Translations under genes and position numbers: made by a program
Notes under the pieces: generated by a model
Database searches by the model: none
Told to the model about the DNA's origin: nothing
Seen by the model: only the letters and a program-made list of their open reading frames with translations
NCBI GenBank assembly: GCA_012839805.1
Contig: DUMU01000030.1
Coordinates: 1 to 61,932, forward strand
Direction of reading: 5' to 3'
Origin: Bacillota bacterium
Lineage (GTDB): Bacteria; Bacillota; Limnochordia; Limnochordales; DUMU01
DNA length: 61,932 nucleotides
Shown here: positions 34,601 to 43,128 of the stretch, piece by piece
How the letters are laid out: every line of letters starts with the position of its first letter
How positions within the stretch are numbered: position 1 is the first letter of the stretch

Positions 34601-36673
34601 TCACGATTCCTTGGTCACGAGCTCCCGTATCCAGCGGACGAAGTCGCAGACCGGCTCGTGCTTGCCAAAGGAAAGTACCACGTAGATCCCCGCCACGAGG
34701 GACCGGGCCTCGGTTACCAGGCGGGCAGCCTGTTCCAGTCCTACTTTGAGCCCCTCGTCTCCGGCCCGCGCCAGCTCCTCCCGGATGCGCTCCGGAATGG
34801 AGATTCCGGGTACCTCGTTGTGCAAGTACTCGGCATGCCGGAAGCTGTGAAGCGGCATTACACCGAGAAGGATGGGTACCGGGCCGCCACCCAGTTCGTT
34901 CAGGAGGTGCTCGAGCGGGGCAAGTTCGTAGAGGGGCTGCGTCATGGCGAAGTGGACACCGGCGGCCACTTTGCGCCGGAAGCGTTCCACCTCCCGGGCG
35001 AGATCGTCCGCGTTCGGGCTCAGCGCACAACCGATGGTAAACTCCGTCCCCCGCCCGATGGGGTTGCCGGCCACGTCCTCGCCGCGGTTAAGGGCCGCCA
35101 GAACCTGGATGAGGCCGATGGAGTCCACGTCATACACCGGGGTGGCCCGGGCCACGTTTCCGAGGGAGGGCGGATCACCGGTAAGAGCCAAGACGTTACG
35201 CAAGCCCATGGCGTGCGCGCCCAAGAGATCCGACTGGATGGCCATGAGGTTCCGATCCCGGGCGGTAAAGTGAACGATCGTCTCCACCCCTGCTTGCCAC
35301 TGAACCAGTGAGGCGGCTGCCACTGCCCCCATACGCACCCTGGCCATGGGACTGTCGGCCACGTTGATTACGTCCGCTCCCGCCCGTCCCAGGGCCTGCG
35401 CGGCCTCGAGATACTTGCGGGCGGTGGAGCCACGGGGCGGATCCAGCTCCACACTGATGATGAACTGCCTCCCGAGCTTGGCTCGGAACGTTGGCGCCCC
35501 TATCCCCATACCTGGGAGCGCTCCTGTCTCGACCGGTGCGGTCTTTGGGGCCTCTTTATGGGTAGATGCACCGGCCGGCAAGTGGGCTGAGGTCCCGCCC
35601 CGGGTGGCGGCCCGGCCAGCCGCATGGGTAGTGCCCGGGAAAAGGCCGGCGGGAGAAGAGATTCCTGCCAGCGCCTGTCGCATGGCCTGGATGTGCTCGG
35701 GCGTAGTGCCACAGCACCCACCGATCAGCTTGACCCCTGCTTCAATGAGGGCCGGGACTCGTGAGGCCGTGTAGGCGGGACTGGCCGCGTAGTAGAGCCT
35801 CCCACCTTCATAGCGGGGAAGACCCGCGTTAGGCATGGCGCACCAAAGTACCTCGAAGCGGAGCTCTCGCTTTAACCGCGTGAGGGCTTGTAGCAAGTGA
35901 ACCACGCCCCCGCCGCAGTTGAGCCCGATCACCTCCGGGCGATCTCCTTCCGGAAGGGCGTTGAGATAACCTGCGACCCCTTCCGGAGTATATCCAGCTG
36001 CGGTGGTCAATCCCCCGGAATCCTCGTCCTCCTCCCATAAGCCCGGCCTCCCCGGCCCCGCCGGTACTCCCTCGGTCGGCCCGACGGGCCAGAACGCGAA
36101 TTCGAGCACCACGGGGAGCCGGCAGATCTCCCGGGCGGCCCGGATTGCTTCTACCGCTTCTTTCGGGTCGGCGTGGGTCTCCACCACGAAGAGATCCACG
36201 CCTCCGGCAAGCAAAGCTTCCATCTGCTCGCGGTAGAGTGCACGTACCTCGCCAGGGCTGAGTTCCTTGCCCGGGCTGCCGACCCGGGCTGCCCGTAGCG
36301 GACCGACCGCCCCCGCCACCAGCGCCGGTTCACCTGCAACCTCGCGGGCGGAACGTGCAAGCTTGGCGCCCCGCAGGTTGATATCCCACACCTTCTCGGC
36401 CAGCCCGTACTCAGCCAGGCGCAGGCGGTTTGCCCCGTAAGTATTGGTTTCGATCACCCTCGCTCCGGCCAGCAAGTAGTCCAAATGGGCCCGTTCGACC
36501 ATCTCCGGATTGGTCAGGTTCAGCAACTCGAGGGACCCGGTCGTCGACGCGCCGCGCGAGTAAAGGAGTGTCCCCATCGCGCCGTCGGCGAGCAAAACCC
36601 CTCGCCGGAGCTCCCTTATGAACTCTCTTGCAGCCTCGTCGGACTGAATCTGACCGGTTCCCGTCGTTCCCAA
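34601..36673 (-). CDS. Bifunctional homocysteine S-methyltransferase / 5,10-methylenetetrahydrofolate reductase
   Basis: A 690-residue two-domain enzyme like Bacillus YitJ. Residues 20-335 are the homocysteine methyltransferase barrel: GVLLADGAMGTLLYSRGAS, IGLNCGGGVVHLLQAL (first Cys ligand) and KLIGGCCGTTPEHIQAM (Cys-Cys zinc ligands). After a Pro/Ala/Thr-rich linker (about 340-390) the MTHFR domain runs from FIISVELDPPRGSTARKYLE through NVLALTGDPPSLGN to the C-terminus. It should make methyl-THF and use a methyl donor for methionine synthesis. Start is TTG 36673 behind a GAGGAAG purine run. No S-box or other riboswitch is recognised in the 200-bp divergent region. Confidence 0.92.
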   Translation of the reverse strand: MGTTGTGQIQSDEAAREFIRELRRGVLLADGAMGTLLYSRGASTTGSLELLNLTNPEMVERAHLDYLLAGARVIETNTYGANRLRLAEYGLAEKVWDINLRGAKLARSAREVAGEPALVAGAVGPLRAARVGSPGKELSPGEVRALYREQMEALLAGGVDLFVVETHADPKEAVEAIRAAREICRLPVVLEFAFWPVGPTEGVPAGPGRPGLWEEDEDSGGLTTAAGYTPEGVAGYLNALPEGDRPEVIGLNCGGGVVHLLQALTRLKRELRFEVLWCAMPNAGLPRYEGGRLYYAASPAYTASRVPALIEAGVKLIGGCCGTTPEHIQAMRQALAGISSPAGLFPGTTHAAGRAATRGGTSAHLPAGASTHKEAPKTAPVETGALPGMGIGAPTFRAKLGRQFIISVELDPPRGSTARKYLEAAQALGRAGADVINVADSPMARVRMGAVAAASLVQWQAGVETIVHFTARDRNLMAIQSDLLGAHAMGLRNVLALTGDPPSLGNVARATPVYDVDSIGLIQVLAALNRGEDVAGNPIGRGTEFTIGCALSPNADDLAREVERFRRKVAAGVHFAMTQPLYELAPLEHLLNELGGGPVPILLGVMPLHSFRHAEYLHNEVPGISIPERIREELARAGDEGLKVGLEQAARLVTEARSLVAGIYVVLSFGKHEPVCDFVRWIRELVTKES

Positions 36674-36790
36674 CGCTTCCTCTTCCTCTTCCTGTTGGCC
36701 GGCCCGTTCCTCTCGTCTTTCGAAACCAGCTGAGTATTTCTTTCATCTTAGCGGCCGGGGCGTTGCGATGCAATCAGCGAATGGCTGTAC

Positions 36791-36819
36791 TTGCCCGGAA
36801 CGGGGCTTCTGTTTACAAT
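36791..36819 (+). promoter_or_regulatory. Sigma-A-type promoter of the DeoR gene
   Basis: TTGCCC (36791-36796), a 17-bp spacer and TACAAT (36814-36819), 55 bp upstream of the DeoR start. Good match to the housekeeping consensus. Confidence 0.55.
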
Positions 36820-36873
36820 GACTTCGCATCCACAACCTGTACGATTTCCCGCGAGAAGGAGCGAGGAACCATC

Positions 36874-37668
36874 ATGCCTACGCTACCAATGGAAAGAAGA
36901 GCCGAAATCATCCGTATCCTCGAAGCCCAGGGAAGCGTGCGAGTAGCCACTTTGGCCGTACGCTTTAACGTGACCGAGGAGACCATCCGCCGTGACCTCG
37001 AAGCGCTGGAAGAGCAAGGTATCCTTCAGAGGACATACGGAGGTGCGGTGCGAGCGGGCATCACCCCCGTCGAGAGCCCGGTTGGCCGTCGAGAGCTTGA
37101 ACACCGAGCAGAAAAGGAGGCTATGGCACAAAAAGCGGTAGACCTCATCGAGGACGGGGAAACCCTATTCCTCGATTCCAGTACCACCGCCCTCGCCCTC
37201 GCCCGGGCTCTTCGGAGCAAACAACGGCTGACCGTTCTCACCAACGGGGTACGGATAGTGATGGAACTGGCTACCCGGTCCGGATATACGGTGATCGCTA
37301 CCGGAGGTTTGCTACGCGAGTCTTCGCTCTCTTTCGTTGGCCCCCTCGCCGAACGAGCCGTCAGCCAGTATCACGTGGACTGGGCTTTCCTCTCCTGCAA
37401 GGGGTTCACGCTAGAGCGCGGCATGACCGAATCCAACGAACTCGAGGCCCAGCTCAAACGACTGATGGTCAGCCACGCCCACCGCGCCGTGGCCATGGTG
37501 GACAGCAGCAAGTTCGGGCATGTGGCATTTGCCACCATAGTGCCCATCTCGGATCTGAACATCCTCATTACCGACGATGGGGCTCCGGGCGCCATCCTCG
37601 ATCAAGTGCGGGAGTCCGGGGTAGAGGTGATGGTGGCCAAGGTCGACAAGGCGAACGCACCGGCGTGA
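36874..37668 (+). CDS. DeoR family transcriptional regulator (rhamnose operon)
   Basis: A 264-residue repressor. The N-terminal HTH is PMERRAEIIRILEAQGSVRV then FNVTEETIRRDLEALEEQGI, the DeoR signature. The effector domain (DeoRC, related to ribose-5-phosphate isomerase) shows FLDSSTTALALARAL, LTVLTNGVRIVMEL and VDSSKFGHVAFATI. ATG 36874 follows GAAGGAGCGAGGAACC. It is the first gene before the rhamnose isomerase, aldolase and kinase genes and very likely controls them in response to a rhamnose-derived phosphate; operators were not identified. 255 bp separate it from rhaI, with a weak promoter candidate at 37724-37752. Confidence 0.92.
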   Translation: MPTLPMERRAEIIRILEAQGSVRVATLAVRFNVTEETIRRDLEALEEQGILQRTYGGAVRAGITPVESPVGRRELEHRAEKEAMAQKAVDLIEDGETLFLDSSTTALALARALRSKQRLTVLTNGVRIVMELATRSGYTVIATGGLLRESSLSFVGPLAERAVSQYHVDWAFLSCKGFTLERGMTESNELEAQLKRLMVSHAHRAVAMVDSSKFGHVAFATIVPISDLNILITDDGAPGAILDQVRESGVEVMVAKVDKANAPA

Positions 37669-37923
37669 AGCCGGCATGGAGCCGATTCGGGTCTGCGTAT
37701 ATGAGAGTTTACTTCCGGTCCCCTTGTCTCCGACGTGGTTTTATGCTAGGTTAGTATGCGAAGTTTGCCATGTGAGGTGTGGGCAGTTCTTGCCGGGCAG
37801 GTGGCCTCCCGGCAATACGCAGCGCCTCCCTCCAGCGCGGCCGTCGCCGGCCGCGGCGGGGCGGAGAATGGCGGGCTGTATGCGAAGCTGGCATCGACCC
37901 CAAAAGAAAGGTCGGATAAACCA

Positions 37924-39099
37924 ATGGGAAAACGGGTGGACGTGGGACGGGTACTGGAGACGAAAGAAGAGGTGCTAGCGGCGCTTGATCGGTTCGAGAT
38001 GGAAACTCCCAGCTGGGGCTATGGTAGCGGAGGCACCCGTTTCCACGTGGTTCGCCAACCCGGATCGGCACGGACGGTTTGGGAAAGGCTGGAGGATGCG
38101 GCTGCCGTTCACCGGTTCACGGGATGCGCGCCTCGGGTGGCCATCCACCTGCCATGGGACGAGGTGGACGACTTCCCGGCCCTTGCCCAATTCGCCGAGG
38201 AGCACGGGGTGCGAGTGGGAGCGGTCAACCCCAACCTCTTCCAACGGGATGAATACGCCCTGGGGAGCTTCACTCATCCGAATGCCTCTATACGTCGAAA
38301 GGCCCTTGCCCATGTTCGTCACTGCGTCGAGGCGATGGCTGCTACCGGTTCAAACATACTCAGTTTGTGGCTGCCGGACGGAACTAACTTCCCGGGGCAG
38401 GACAACTTTCTGGAACGCAAATGCCGCTTGGAGGAAGCCTTACGGGAGACGGTGGAGATGCTGCCCGCCACTGCCCGGCTACTGATCGAGTACAAGTTCT
38501 TCGAGCCGGCTTTCTACCATACCGATATCCCCGACTGGGGGTTCGCGCTGCTCCTGGCCAACAAGCTCGGGCCCCAGGCCCAGGTGCTCGTTGATCTAGG
38601 TCACCACCCGCAAGGGACCAACGTTCCTTATATCATCGCTACCCTTCTTTCCGAAGGAAAGCTGGGGGGCTTTCACCTCAACAGCCGCCAGTACGCCGAC
38701 GACGATCTGACGGTGGGCTCTATCGACCCGTACGAGCTCTTTCTGATCTTCCGCGAAATCGTCGCTTTCTTCCGGACGACCGCCGGGGCCACCGCGTCTG
38801 CTCCCATCGCCTACATGATCGACCAGACCAACGCGCTGAAGCCGCCCTTCCTGGCCATGGTTCAGGCAGTGATCCGGGCACAGGAGCTTTACGCCAAAGC
38901 GCTCCTGGTGAACGAGGAAGCACTCCGAGAGGCTCAGCATGCCGGCGACCTGGTAAGGGCGGAGGAGATCGTGCGCGAGGCCTTCTTTACCGACGTCCGG
39001 CCCCTACTTGCCGAGTGGCGGTCGCGGCGAGGGGTGCCTGCCGATCCTCTCGCCGCGGCGGTTGCCTATCAGGAAAAGATCGCGGCCGGGCGCGGCTAA
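37924..39099 (+). CDS. rhaI: L-rhamnose isomerase (RhaI-type)
   Basis: A 391-residue metal-dependent aldose-ketose isomerase of the RhaI type (Pseudomonas stutzeri/Bacillus-like), distinct from E. coli RhaA. Barrel landmarks: RVAIHLPWDEVDDFPALAQF, VGAVNPNLFQRDEYALGSFT, NILSLWLPDGTNFPGQDNF, LLIEYKFFEPAFYHTDI (metal Glu), VLVDLGHHPQGTN and GGFHLNSRQYADDDLTVGSI. It converts L-rhamnose to L-rhamnulose in the cytosol. ATG 37924 starts just before the conserved N-terminal helix; earlier in-frame codons lack conservation. First structural gene of the operon; the aldolase follows after 30 bp. Confidence 0.92.
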   Translation: MGKRVDVGRVLETKEEVLAALDRFEMETPSWGYGSGGTRFHVVRQPGSARTVWERLEDAAAVHRFTGCAPRVAIHLPWDEVDDFPALAQFAEEHGVRVGAVNPNLFQRDEYALGSFTHPNASIRRKALAHVRHCVEAMAATGSNILSLWLPDGTNFPGQDNFLERKCRLEEALRETVEMLPATARLLIEYKFFEPAFYHTDIPDWGFALLLANKLGPQAQVLVDLGHHPQGTNVPYIIATLLSEGKLGGFHLNSRQYADDDLTVGSIDPYELFLIFREIVAFFRTTAGATASAPIAYMIDQTNALKPPFLAMVQAVIRAQELYAKALLVNEEALREAQHAGDLVRAEEIVREAFFTDVRPLLAEWRSRRGVPADPLAAAVAYQEKIAAGRG

Positions 39100-39129
39100 G
39101 CCTGCCCGGCTCGAAAGGAAGTGCTTTGG

Positions 39130-39837
39130 TTGTCCTGCGGCTCCCAATCTGGTGTCGTCAACCGTCTCTGCTCCGATCCCGAACTAGATAGGCGACGCGC
39201 CCAAGCCCGCCGCGAGCTCGTGGAGTTCGGGCGGCGGGCCTATCGCGCCGGCCTTATTCCGGGATTCTCGGGCAACCTCTCGATACGAGTCGCTCCCGGA
39301 GAGATATGGGTGAGTCCCTCGGGGGTTAACAAGGGTTTCCTCCACGAAAGCGATCTCATTGCCGTTGACGAAGAGGGTAATCTTCTTTACTCTCACGGTC
39401 ACCACCGCCCCACCTCCGAAACGCCGATGCATATCGCGATCTACCGGATACGTCCCGATGTGGGCGCGGTCTGCCATACTCATGCTCCCTTCGCCACCGC
39501 CTTTGCCGTGGCCGGCCTCGACCTCTCCGACCCCATATTGCCCGAGGTCGTCCTGGGCATAGGTGAAGTGCCCCTCATTCCCTATGCCACTCCCACCACT
39601 CAAGAGGTGGCGAGGGTGGTGGGCGAAGTAATGAAGACCCACCAGGCCGGGTTACTCGCCAATCACGGGTTGATCACCGTGGGACGAACCCTCGCCGAAG
39701 CCTATGCCCGCACCGAGACCGTCGAGGAACTGGCCCGGGTGGTGACCGTTGCCCGCCTCCTCGGCAAGGTCAACGTGCTCCCACCCGATGAGGTGCAGAA
39801 AATCCTGGCTCTGGTGAACGGCAACGGCGGCGTCTGA
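39130..39837 (+). CDS. Class II aldolase, L-rhamnulose/L-fuculose-1-phosphate aldolase
   Basis: A 235-residue zinc aldolase of the class II/adducin family. Landmarks: AGLIPGFSGNLSIRVAPGEI, VSPSGVNKGFLHESDLI, HHRPTSETPMHIAIYRIRPD (catalytic Glu after SE-T-x-M-H), VCHTHAPFATAFAVAG (two zinc His) and AGLLANHGLITVGRTLAEA (third His). Between the isomerase and kinase genes it most likely splits rhamnulose-1-phosphate into DHAP and L-lactaldehyde. The GTG at 39121 abuts the AAAGGAA site; TTG 39130 has better spacing and is preferred. The kinase starts 11 bp after the stop. Confidence 0.88.
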   Translation: MSCGSQSGVVNRLCSDPELDRRRAQARRELVEFGRRAYRAGLIPGFSGNLSIRVAPGEIWVSPSGVNKGFLHESDLIAVDEEGNLLYSHGHHRPTSETPMHIAIYRIRPDVGAVCHTHAPFATAFAVAGLDLSDPILPEVVLGIGEVPLIPYATPTTQEVARVVGEVMKTHQAGLLANHGLITVGRTLAEAYARTETVEELARVVTVARLLGKVNVLPPDEVQKILALVNGNGGV

Positions 39838-39848
39838 GGGGAGAACTC

Positions 39849-41483
39849 ATGGCAGGCAGGCAGGCAGACAGGCAGGCATTCCTTGCCCTTGACCTGGGGG
39901 CAGAAAGCGGGCGGGGAGTCCTCGGCTGGTTCAAGCCACAAGACCCCGGGAGCACTGGCTTGCGGCTGGAAATGGTGGAAGTCCGTCGCTTCCCGAACCG
40001 CCCGGTACACGTCCTCGGGCATCTCTACTGGGACGTTCTCGCCCTCTTTGCCGAAATCAAGGAGACGATCAGGCAAGCAGCCGAGCGGGCTGATTCCCTG
40101 GGTCTTCGCCTGGTGAGCGTGGGAGTAGACACCTGGGCGGTGGATTTCGGCCTGCTCGACGCCGAAGGCCACCTGCTGGCCAATCCGTTGCATTACCGGG
40201 ACGGTCTGACCGCAGGGGCGATGGAGCGAGCCTGGGAACGTGTCCCACGCCGGCGCATCTTTGAACGGACCGGCATCCAGTTTCTGCCCTTCAACACCAT
40301 CTACCAGCTCTTCGCCCTGGCCGAACAAAAGCCGGGCCTTCTTGGCCAGGCGAAAGGACTCCTCATGATGGGCGAGCTCTTCACCTACTTCCTCACGGGT
40401 GAACGGTGCGCCGAGTTCACCAACGTCACCACAACCCAGCTGCTCGACGCCGGAGAGTGGCCGCCTGCCGCTTCGGGAGCGCGGTTTCGAATCAACCGAC
40501 CCCCTTGGGACGATGAACTTCTAAACGCCCTCGGCCTGCCGGCAAACCTGTTACCGCAGCGCCTGGTGTGGCCGGGGACGGTCCTGGGTGAACTGCTGCC
40601 GGAAGTTCACGAGGAGTGCGGCTTGCTGGCCAAAAAGGAGCAGCAGCCAGTGCGGGCAGTAGCGGTCGCCCTGCACGACACCGCCTCGGCGGTGGCCGGC
40701 ATCCCCCTGGGCGAGCACGAAGCTCCCTGGGACCACGCCTTCCTGAGTTCCGGGACCTGGTCCCTGCTTGGCCTGGAAGTCCCCGACCCCGTCATCACGG
40801 AAGCAAGCCTCGAGGCGGGGCTTTCCAACGAGGGGAGTGCCAGCGGCCACTTTCTGCTCCTCAAGAACGTGGCCGGACTCTGGCTGGTTCAGGAGTGCCG
40901 GCGGGCGTTCGCGGCGGCCGGACAGGAGTACGGGTATGCCGAGCTTACGGAAATGGCCCGGGCGGCCGCGCCTTTTCGGGCGTTGATCGACCCGGACTGG
41001 CCCGAATTCGCCCGGGCCACCGCGGCCGGGGCAGCACCCATGCCCGAGCGGATCCGCAGGTACTGTGAGATGACGGGCCAGACCCCTCCGGCTACGCCCG
41101 GGGAGATCGTCCGTACTTGTCTTGAGAGCCTCGCCTTGAAGTACCGGTGGGTGCTGGAACGCCTCGCTGCGGTCACGGGACGCCGGCGGCAGGAGATGCG
41201 TCTGCACCTGGTCGGAGGCGGCTCGGCCAATTCACTCCTCAACCGGCTGACCGCCGAGGCGGCCAACACTACGGTACTGGTCGGCCCGCAAGAAGCGACC
41301 GCCACCGGCAACCTCCTGCTCCAGGCGGTCGCCGCCGGGCTCTACCCGGACCTTACCGCCGCCCGCCGGGACCTCGCCGCTACCATTGCCCCCGAGGTGG
41401 TCTCCCCCGACCCCGATCCCGCGACCCGTGCCGCCTGGGACGCGGCCTATGACTCTTTTCTAAGGTTTATGACTGCTTTCTGA
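39849..41483 (+). CDS. rhaB: L-rhamnulokinase
   Basis: A 544-residue FGGY sugar kinase. Landmarks: FLALDLGAESGRGVLGWF (phosphate-1), SVGVDTWAVDFGLLDAEG, NPLHYRDGLTAGAMERAW, FLSSGTWSLLGLE, GFGGY-type ATP region HLVGGGSANSLLNRLTAEAA and VGPQEATATGNLLLQAVAAG. These fit rhamnulokinase rather than xylulokinase; slightly longer than the usual 480-490 residues because of an Ala/Pro-rich insert near residue 215 and a longer N-terminus. The first ten codons are a GGCA tetranucleotide repeat. It phosphorylates L-rhamnulose before the aldolase step. The 3' end overlaps the convergent MscS gene by 24 bp. Confidence 0.92.
   Translation: MAGRQADRQAFLALDLGAESGRGVLGWFKPQDPGSTGLRLEMVEVRRFPNRPVHVLGHLYWDVLALFAEIKETIRQAAERADSLGLRLVSVGVDTWAVDFGLLDAEGHLLANPLHYRDGLTAGAMERAWERVPRRRIFERTGIQFLPFNTIYQLFALAEQKPGLLGQAKGLLMMGELFTYFLTGERCAEFTNVTTTQLLDAGEWPPAASGARFRINRPPWDDELLNALGLPANLLPQRLVWPGTVLGELLPEVHEECGLLAKKEQQPVRAVAVALHDTASAVAGIPLGEHEAPWDHAFLSSGTWSLLGLEVPDPVITEASLEAGLSNEGSASGHFLLLKNVAGLWLVQECRRAFAAAGQEYGYAELTEMARAAAPFRALIDPDWPEFARATAAGAAPMPERIRRYCEMTGQTPPATPGEIVRTCLESLALKYRWVLERLAAVTGRRRQEMRLHLVGGGSANSLLNRLTAEAANTTVLVGPQEATATGNLLLQAVAAGLYPDLTAARRDLAATIAPEVVSPDPDPATRAAWDAAYDSFLRFMTAF
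39851..39878 (+). repeat. GGCA tetranucleotide tandem repeat in the 5' end of rhaB
   Basis: Seven 4-bp units (GGCA x4, GACA, GGCA x2) begin at the last base of the start codon and cover codons 1-10 of the kinase. Because the unit is not a multiple of three, gain or loss of a unit would shift the reading frame. Confidence 0.9.
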
Positions 41484-42461
41484 TTTCTCCCGCGGCCCGG
41501 GCGCATCCGGCCGCCCGGATATTCCGCGGCGCCAGGATGCCTCCCGTCGTCCGGCGGCCTCCCGTCGCCCGCCCCCCGGTTCGCGGTAGTACACCACGAC
41601 CCGGTCCTGATGCACCTTTACTCCCGCCCGGGCCAGAGCATCCCGGAGGACGGGGACGAGCACCTGATCGATCAGGGCACGGCGGGCCGGCAGAACCCGG
41701 AAGGATAGCTGCAGGATCTCCGCTCCGGTTCCGGGCACGGAACGTACTTCGGCGGCCCAGTCCTCGTCGAAGAAGGGCATCGCTTTGCGCAGTCCTTCCA
41801 CGGCCGGGGCCACTTGCTCCCGGGCGTCTTCCTCCGAACGGTAGGTCCCCTCCGGTACGAAGACGGCAACCACGGCTTCCAGGCCTTTACCCCGGTAGTT
41901 CACGATCGCCCCGATGCTGCCGTTGGGCAGGTAGCGAACCTCCCCCTGGGCGTCCAGCAGGGTCGTGGTACGGAGGCTGACCGCCTGTACCACGCCGCTT
42001 TGGCCGCCGATATCCACCACGTCGCCGGGGCGCAGCGACCCGTCCAGGATGAGGAAAAGACCGCTCATGAAGTCTCGAACCAGCCCCTGTGTACCGAAAC
42101 CGATAGCGAGGCCCACAATCCCTGAAGCCGTGACCAGCGCGGCGGTATCCACCTGGAAAACCCGGCGCAGGACGAGCAGGGTGGTTACGATGAAGACGGC
42201 GTAAGTGATCATTCCCTGAACCAGCGAGAAAAAGACCGCGCTACCCTCACGACGCAGGATTCCAAGGCCGAAATCCCACCGGGTCTTGTATCGGAAAAAG
42301 TGCAGAACCCGCACCACTATCTGAACGATCAGGGCCGCAGCCAGGAAGTAGACGGCGACCAGAACCAGCCGGCCGGTCCACTGCCAGATGAACCCGCCCA
42401 GGTCACGTACTAATCCGCCGGCCCATGCTTCGATTGCCCGGCGGGAGAACTCCGGAAGCAA
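41460..42461 (-). CDS. MscS family mechanosensitive channel
   Basis: A 333-residue small-conductance mechanosensitive channel. Three helices: GRLVLVAVYFLAAALIVQIV, SLVQGMITYAVFIVTTLLVL and the pore helix VTASGIVGLAIGFGTQGLVR with its Gly/Ala pattern. The beta domain follows: DGSLRPGDVVDIGGQSGVVQ and LRTTTLLDAQGEVRYLPNGS, then the alpha/beta domain. About 40 C-terminal residues are Arg/Glu-rich repeats (RREA, RREAS), absent from typical members. It opens under membrane tension to release solutes. It overlaps the end of rhaB convergently and follows the COG2426 gene on the same strand. Confidence 0.9.
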   Translation of the reverse strand: MLPEFSRRAIEAWAGGLVRDLGGFIWQWTGRLVLVAVYFLAAALIVQIVVRVLHFFRYKTRWDFGLGILRREGSAVFFSLVQGMITYAVFIVTTLLVLRRVFQVDTAALVTASGIVGLAIGFGTQGLVRDFMSGLFLILDGSLRPGDVVDIGGQSGVVQAVSLRTTTLLDAQGEVRYLPNGSIGAIVNYRGKGLEAVVAVFVPEGTYRSEEDAREQVAPAVEGLRKAMPFFDEDWAAEVRSVPGTGAEILQLSFRVLPARRALIDQVLVPVLRDALARAGVKVHQDRVVVYYREPGGGRREAAGRREASWRRGISGRPDAPGPREKSESSHKP

Positions 42462-42509
42462 CGATATCCCCCCTTCTCTTCTGGTCGGCTTCCGTTAGCC
42501 CGGGAGCCT

Positions 42510-42526
42510 GCCGGTGAGCCACCGGC
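42510..42526 (-). terminator. Hairpin after the COG2426 gene
   Basis: GCCGGTG (42510-42516), AGC, CACCGGC (42520-42526) form a 7-bp hairpin extended by CCTG/CAGG outside it. It lies just beyond the COG2426 stop and upstream of the MscS gene, so it could attenuate read-through. Confidence 0.4.
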
Positions 42527-42544
42527 GCGCAGGCGGTTGCCCGT

Positions 42545-43021
42545 CTACACCCCGGGTACGATGGCCCGCAAGCCCGCCAGCACCCCCGTGGCGGCCAGCG
42601 TAACCAGGACACCCGCGCCCACCACCCCGCTCCCCACCGCCAAAAAAGCCCGGCCCGCCGGCATCCCCATCAGAAATGCCAGCAGGGTGCCGGAGTACGC
42701 GCCGGTACCGGGGAGCGGAATCGCTACGAACACCGCCAGCCCCCATACCCCGTACTTCTCGACCGGTTCCCGTCCCTTGACCCGCACCCTCTCCACCCAG
42801 CGGCGGACTAATGCCACCCGGGAGAACCACCGCTCATAGAAGAGGTGGAGCAGGAAATACACGGGAATGAAAACCAGCACGTTGGCAAGGACGGCGAAGC
42901 CGGATACGAGGTACCAGGGCATGCCCCAAGCCAGGCCCAGCGGGATCGAACCCCGCAATTCGATCCACGGCACAAGAGTTACTGCTATCAAAGTGAGGGT
43001 TTTCGCGACCATTCCGTCCAT
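42545..43021 (-). CDS. COG2426 small multidrug export protein-like membrane protein
   Basis: A 158-residue membrane protein with about four helices. The family block is TLVPWIELRGSIPLGLAWGM near the N-terminus and VFVAIPLPGTGAYSGTLLAF in the second half (the E-L-R-G-(S/A)-I-P and P-L-P-G-T-G-A-(Y/W)-(S/T)-G motifs). The family is named 'putative small multi-drug export protein', but its transport role is poorly supported. ATG 43021 or the in-frame ATG 43012 are both possible starts. A strong hairpin lies just upstream, ending the previous gene, so it should have its own promoter. Confidence 0.85.
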   Translation of the reverse strand: MDGMVAKTLTLIAVTLVPWIELRGSIPLGLAWGMPWYLVSGFAVLANVLVFIPVYFLLHLFYERWFSRVALVRRWVERVRVKGREPVEKYGVWGLAVFVAIPLPGTGAYSGTLLAFLMGMPAGRAFLAVGSGVVGAGVLVTLAATGVLAGLRAIVPGV

Positions 43022-43046
43022 TTGTGCGGTTCATCTCTCCACATGG

Positions 43047-43081
43047 GGGCGGCTCCGGGCCAGGCAAGCCCGGAACCGCCC
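43047..43081 (-). terminator. Terminator hairpin of the phosphoesterase gene
   Basis: GGGCGG and TCCGGGC (43047-43060, one internal mismatch) pair with GCCCGGA and CCGCCC (43068-43081) around a 7-nt loop. It is 48 bp past the stop of the minus-strand metallophosphoesterase gene. Confidence 0.55.
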
Positions 43082-43128
43082 GCATCTTGAGCCGGCATTC
43101 CGCCTATTCGAGCCAGGGCGGATTCGGG

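Noticed and set aside
36674-36873. S-box (SAM) riboswitch upstream of the homocysteine methyltransferase/MTHFR gene
   Set aside because: Expected by analogy with Bacillus YitJ, but the leader is short and no conserved S-box core or terminator pair is visible.
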